Source: Cyclobacteriaceae bacterium (GTDB lineage: Bacteria > Bacteroidota > Bacteroidia > Cytophagales > Cyclobacteriaceae). Taken from it: a stretch of DNA of 6,257 nt. The stretch spans positions 1 to 6,257 of the forward strand of contig JAOUOM010000129.1 in assembly GCA_029880385.1 (NCBI GenBank), given 5' to 3'. Shown here piece after piece: positions 5,541 through 6,257 of this stretch. The position numbers and the translations under genes are program-made. The notes under the pieces were generated by a model. The model had not been told where the DNA came from. It made no database searches and saw only the letters and a list, made by a program, of their open reading frames with translations. Each line of letters starts with the position of its first letter. The stretch's first letter is position 1.

Positions 5541-6257
5541 TTACAAGGTACGTTTAACTTCACGTTTTTCAAATCCTTCAATGATATCGCCTTCTTTGAT
5601 ATCGTTAAAGTTTTTGATACTCAATCCACACTCGTAGCCATTTTTCACTTCCTGCACATCGTCCTTAAAGCGTTTCAGCTGATTGATATCGCCCGAATAA
5701 GCTACAATACCATCACGGATCAGGCGAATGCTGTTGGAACGCTTCACATAACCATCCGTCACATAACATCCGGCCACGGTTCCAACTTTGGAGATTTTGA
5801 ATACTTCGCGTACCACAATATTTCCTGTAATAACCTCCACAACCGATGGGGCAAGCATCCCTTCCATGGCATCCTTTACCTCATTGATGGCATCATAGAT
5901 GACCGAATATAGGCGAATTTCAATTTCCTCATTGTCGGCAATTTTTCGGGCCGAAGTAGACGGACGCACCTGGAACCCGACAATGATCGCATCTGAAGCC
6001 GAAGCCAGCAACACATCAGATTCGGATATCTGTCCCACACCCTTATGAATGATGTTGACGGCTACTTCATTGGTTGACAATTTCAACAAAGAATCGGATA
6101 ATGCTTCGACCGAGCCATCCACATCTCCTTTTACGATCACATTCAATTCCCTGAAGCTTCCAATGGCCAATCGACGCCCAATTTCGTCAAGGGTTATATG
6201 TTTTTTCGTCCTCATGGATTGCTCCCGGAGGATTTGTTCCCGCTTGTTGGCTATTTC
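5541..6257 (-). CDS. infB: Translation initiation factor IF-2, C-terminal part (N-terminus beyond window)
   Basis: Cytoplasmic GTPase that brings fMet-tRNA to the 30S subunit and promotes subunit joining. Only the last 238 residues are in the window; the frame stays open to the right edge, so the Met at 6215 is internal and not a start. The GTPase domain and variable N-terminal region are outside. Present are the linker after domain II, IF-2 domain III (about residues 36-130 of the fragment, with ELNVIVKGDVDGSVEAL at 37-53, IIHKGVGQISESDV at 69-82 and IIVGFQVRPS at 91-100), and the C2 domain that binds the initiator tRNA (about 137-233, with VAGCYVTDGYVKR at 161-173, RFKDDVQEV at 196-204 and GYECG at 207-211). 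The fragment is intact, without frameshift or missing blocks. A strong terminator follows 24 bp after the stop, so infB is the last gene of its transcript here; the usual nusA-infB neighbours would lie to the right, not visible. Confidence 0.97.
   Translation of the reverse strand, partial: EIANKREQILREQSMRTKKHITLDEIGRRLAIGSFRELNVIVKGDVDGSVEALSDSLLKLSTNEVAVNIIHKGVGQISESDVLLASASDAIIVGFQVRPSTSARKIADNEEIEIRLYSVIYDAINEVKDAMEGMLAPSVVEVITGNIVVREVFKISKVGTVAGCYVTDGYVKRSNSIRLIRDGIVAYSGDINQLKRFKDDVQEVKNGYECGLSIKNFNDIKEGDIIEGFEKREVKRTL

Noticed and set aside
5520..5912. A 130-codon plus-strand frame opposite infB
   Set aside because: The minus-strand IF-2 C-terminal domain explains this region fully; the plus-strand translation has a random appearance.
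5541..6215. Treating the Met at 6215 as the start of a separate 224-residue IF-2-like protein
   Set aside because: The frame continues without a stop to the window edge with typical IF-2 linker sequence upstream, so this Met is internal to infB.

Overview
The window reads as a chromosomal, housekeeping-type segment of a Bacteroidetes (Bacteroidota) bacterium. The support is mostly circumstantial: protein sequence style, weak or absent Shine-Dalgarno sequences, a TAnnTTTG-type promoter element upstream of the only plus-strand gene, and moderate GC by eye (not computed). I could not assign a genus. No tRNA, rRNA, CRISPR array, insertion sequence, integrase or phage gene was seen.

Layout from left to right: (i) 1-785, minus strand, a short-chain dehydrogenase/reductase whose C-terminus runs off the left edge. 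(ii) 889-4237, minus strand, a compact three-gene operon transcribed oadG-oadA-oadB, with gaps of 5 and 11 bp. It encodes a membrane-bound, biotin-dependent, Na+-translocating decarboxylase of the oxaloacetate decarboxylase type. (iii) 4238-4327, a 90-bp divergent promoter region. (iv) 4328-5497, plus strand, a YghO-like GNAT-fold protein of unknown substrate. (v) 5498-5540, a short convergent intergenic region with a strong intrinsic terminator oriented for the minus strand. (vi) 5541-6257, minus strand, the C-terminal third or less of translation initiation factor IF-2 (infB), whose N-terminus lies beyond the right edge.

The functional core is the decarboxylase. The alpha subunit should transfer a carboxyl group from a keto acid to biotin on its own C-terminal domain. 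The beta subunit should decarboxylate carboxybiotin and export Na+, and the small gamma subunit should tether alpha to the membrane. The alpha subunit keeps the metal ligands and the biotinyl-lysine motif, but several usually conserved positions around the carboxyltransferase site differ, including the position of the catalytic threonine. Its substrate should therefore not be assumed to be oxaloacetate.

I found no convincing undescribed multi-gene system. The points most worth a second look are the altered carboxyltransferase site in the alpha subunit and the uncharacterised GNAT-like gene transcribed divergently from the operon.
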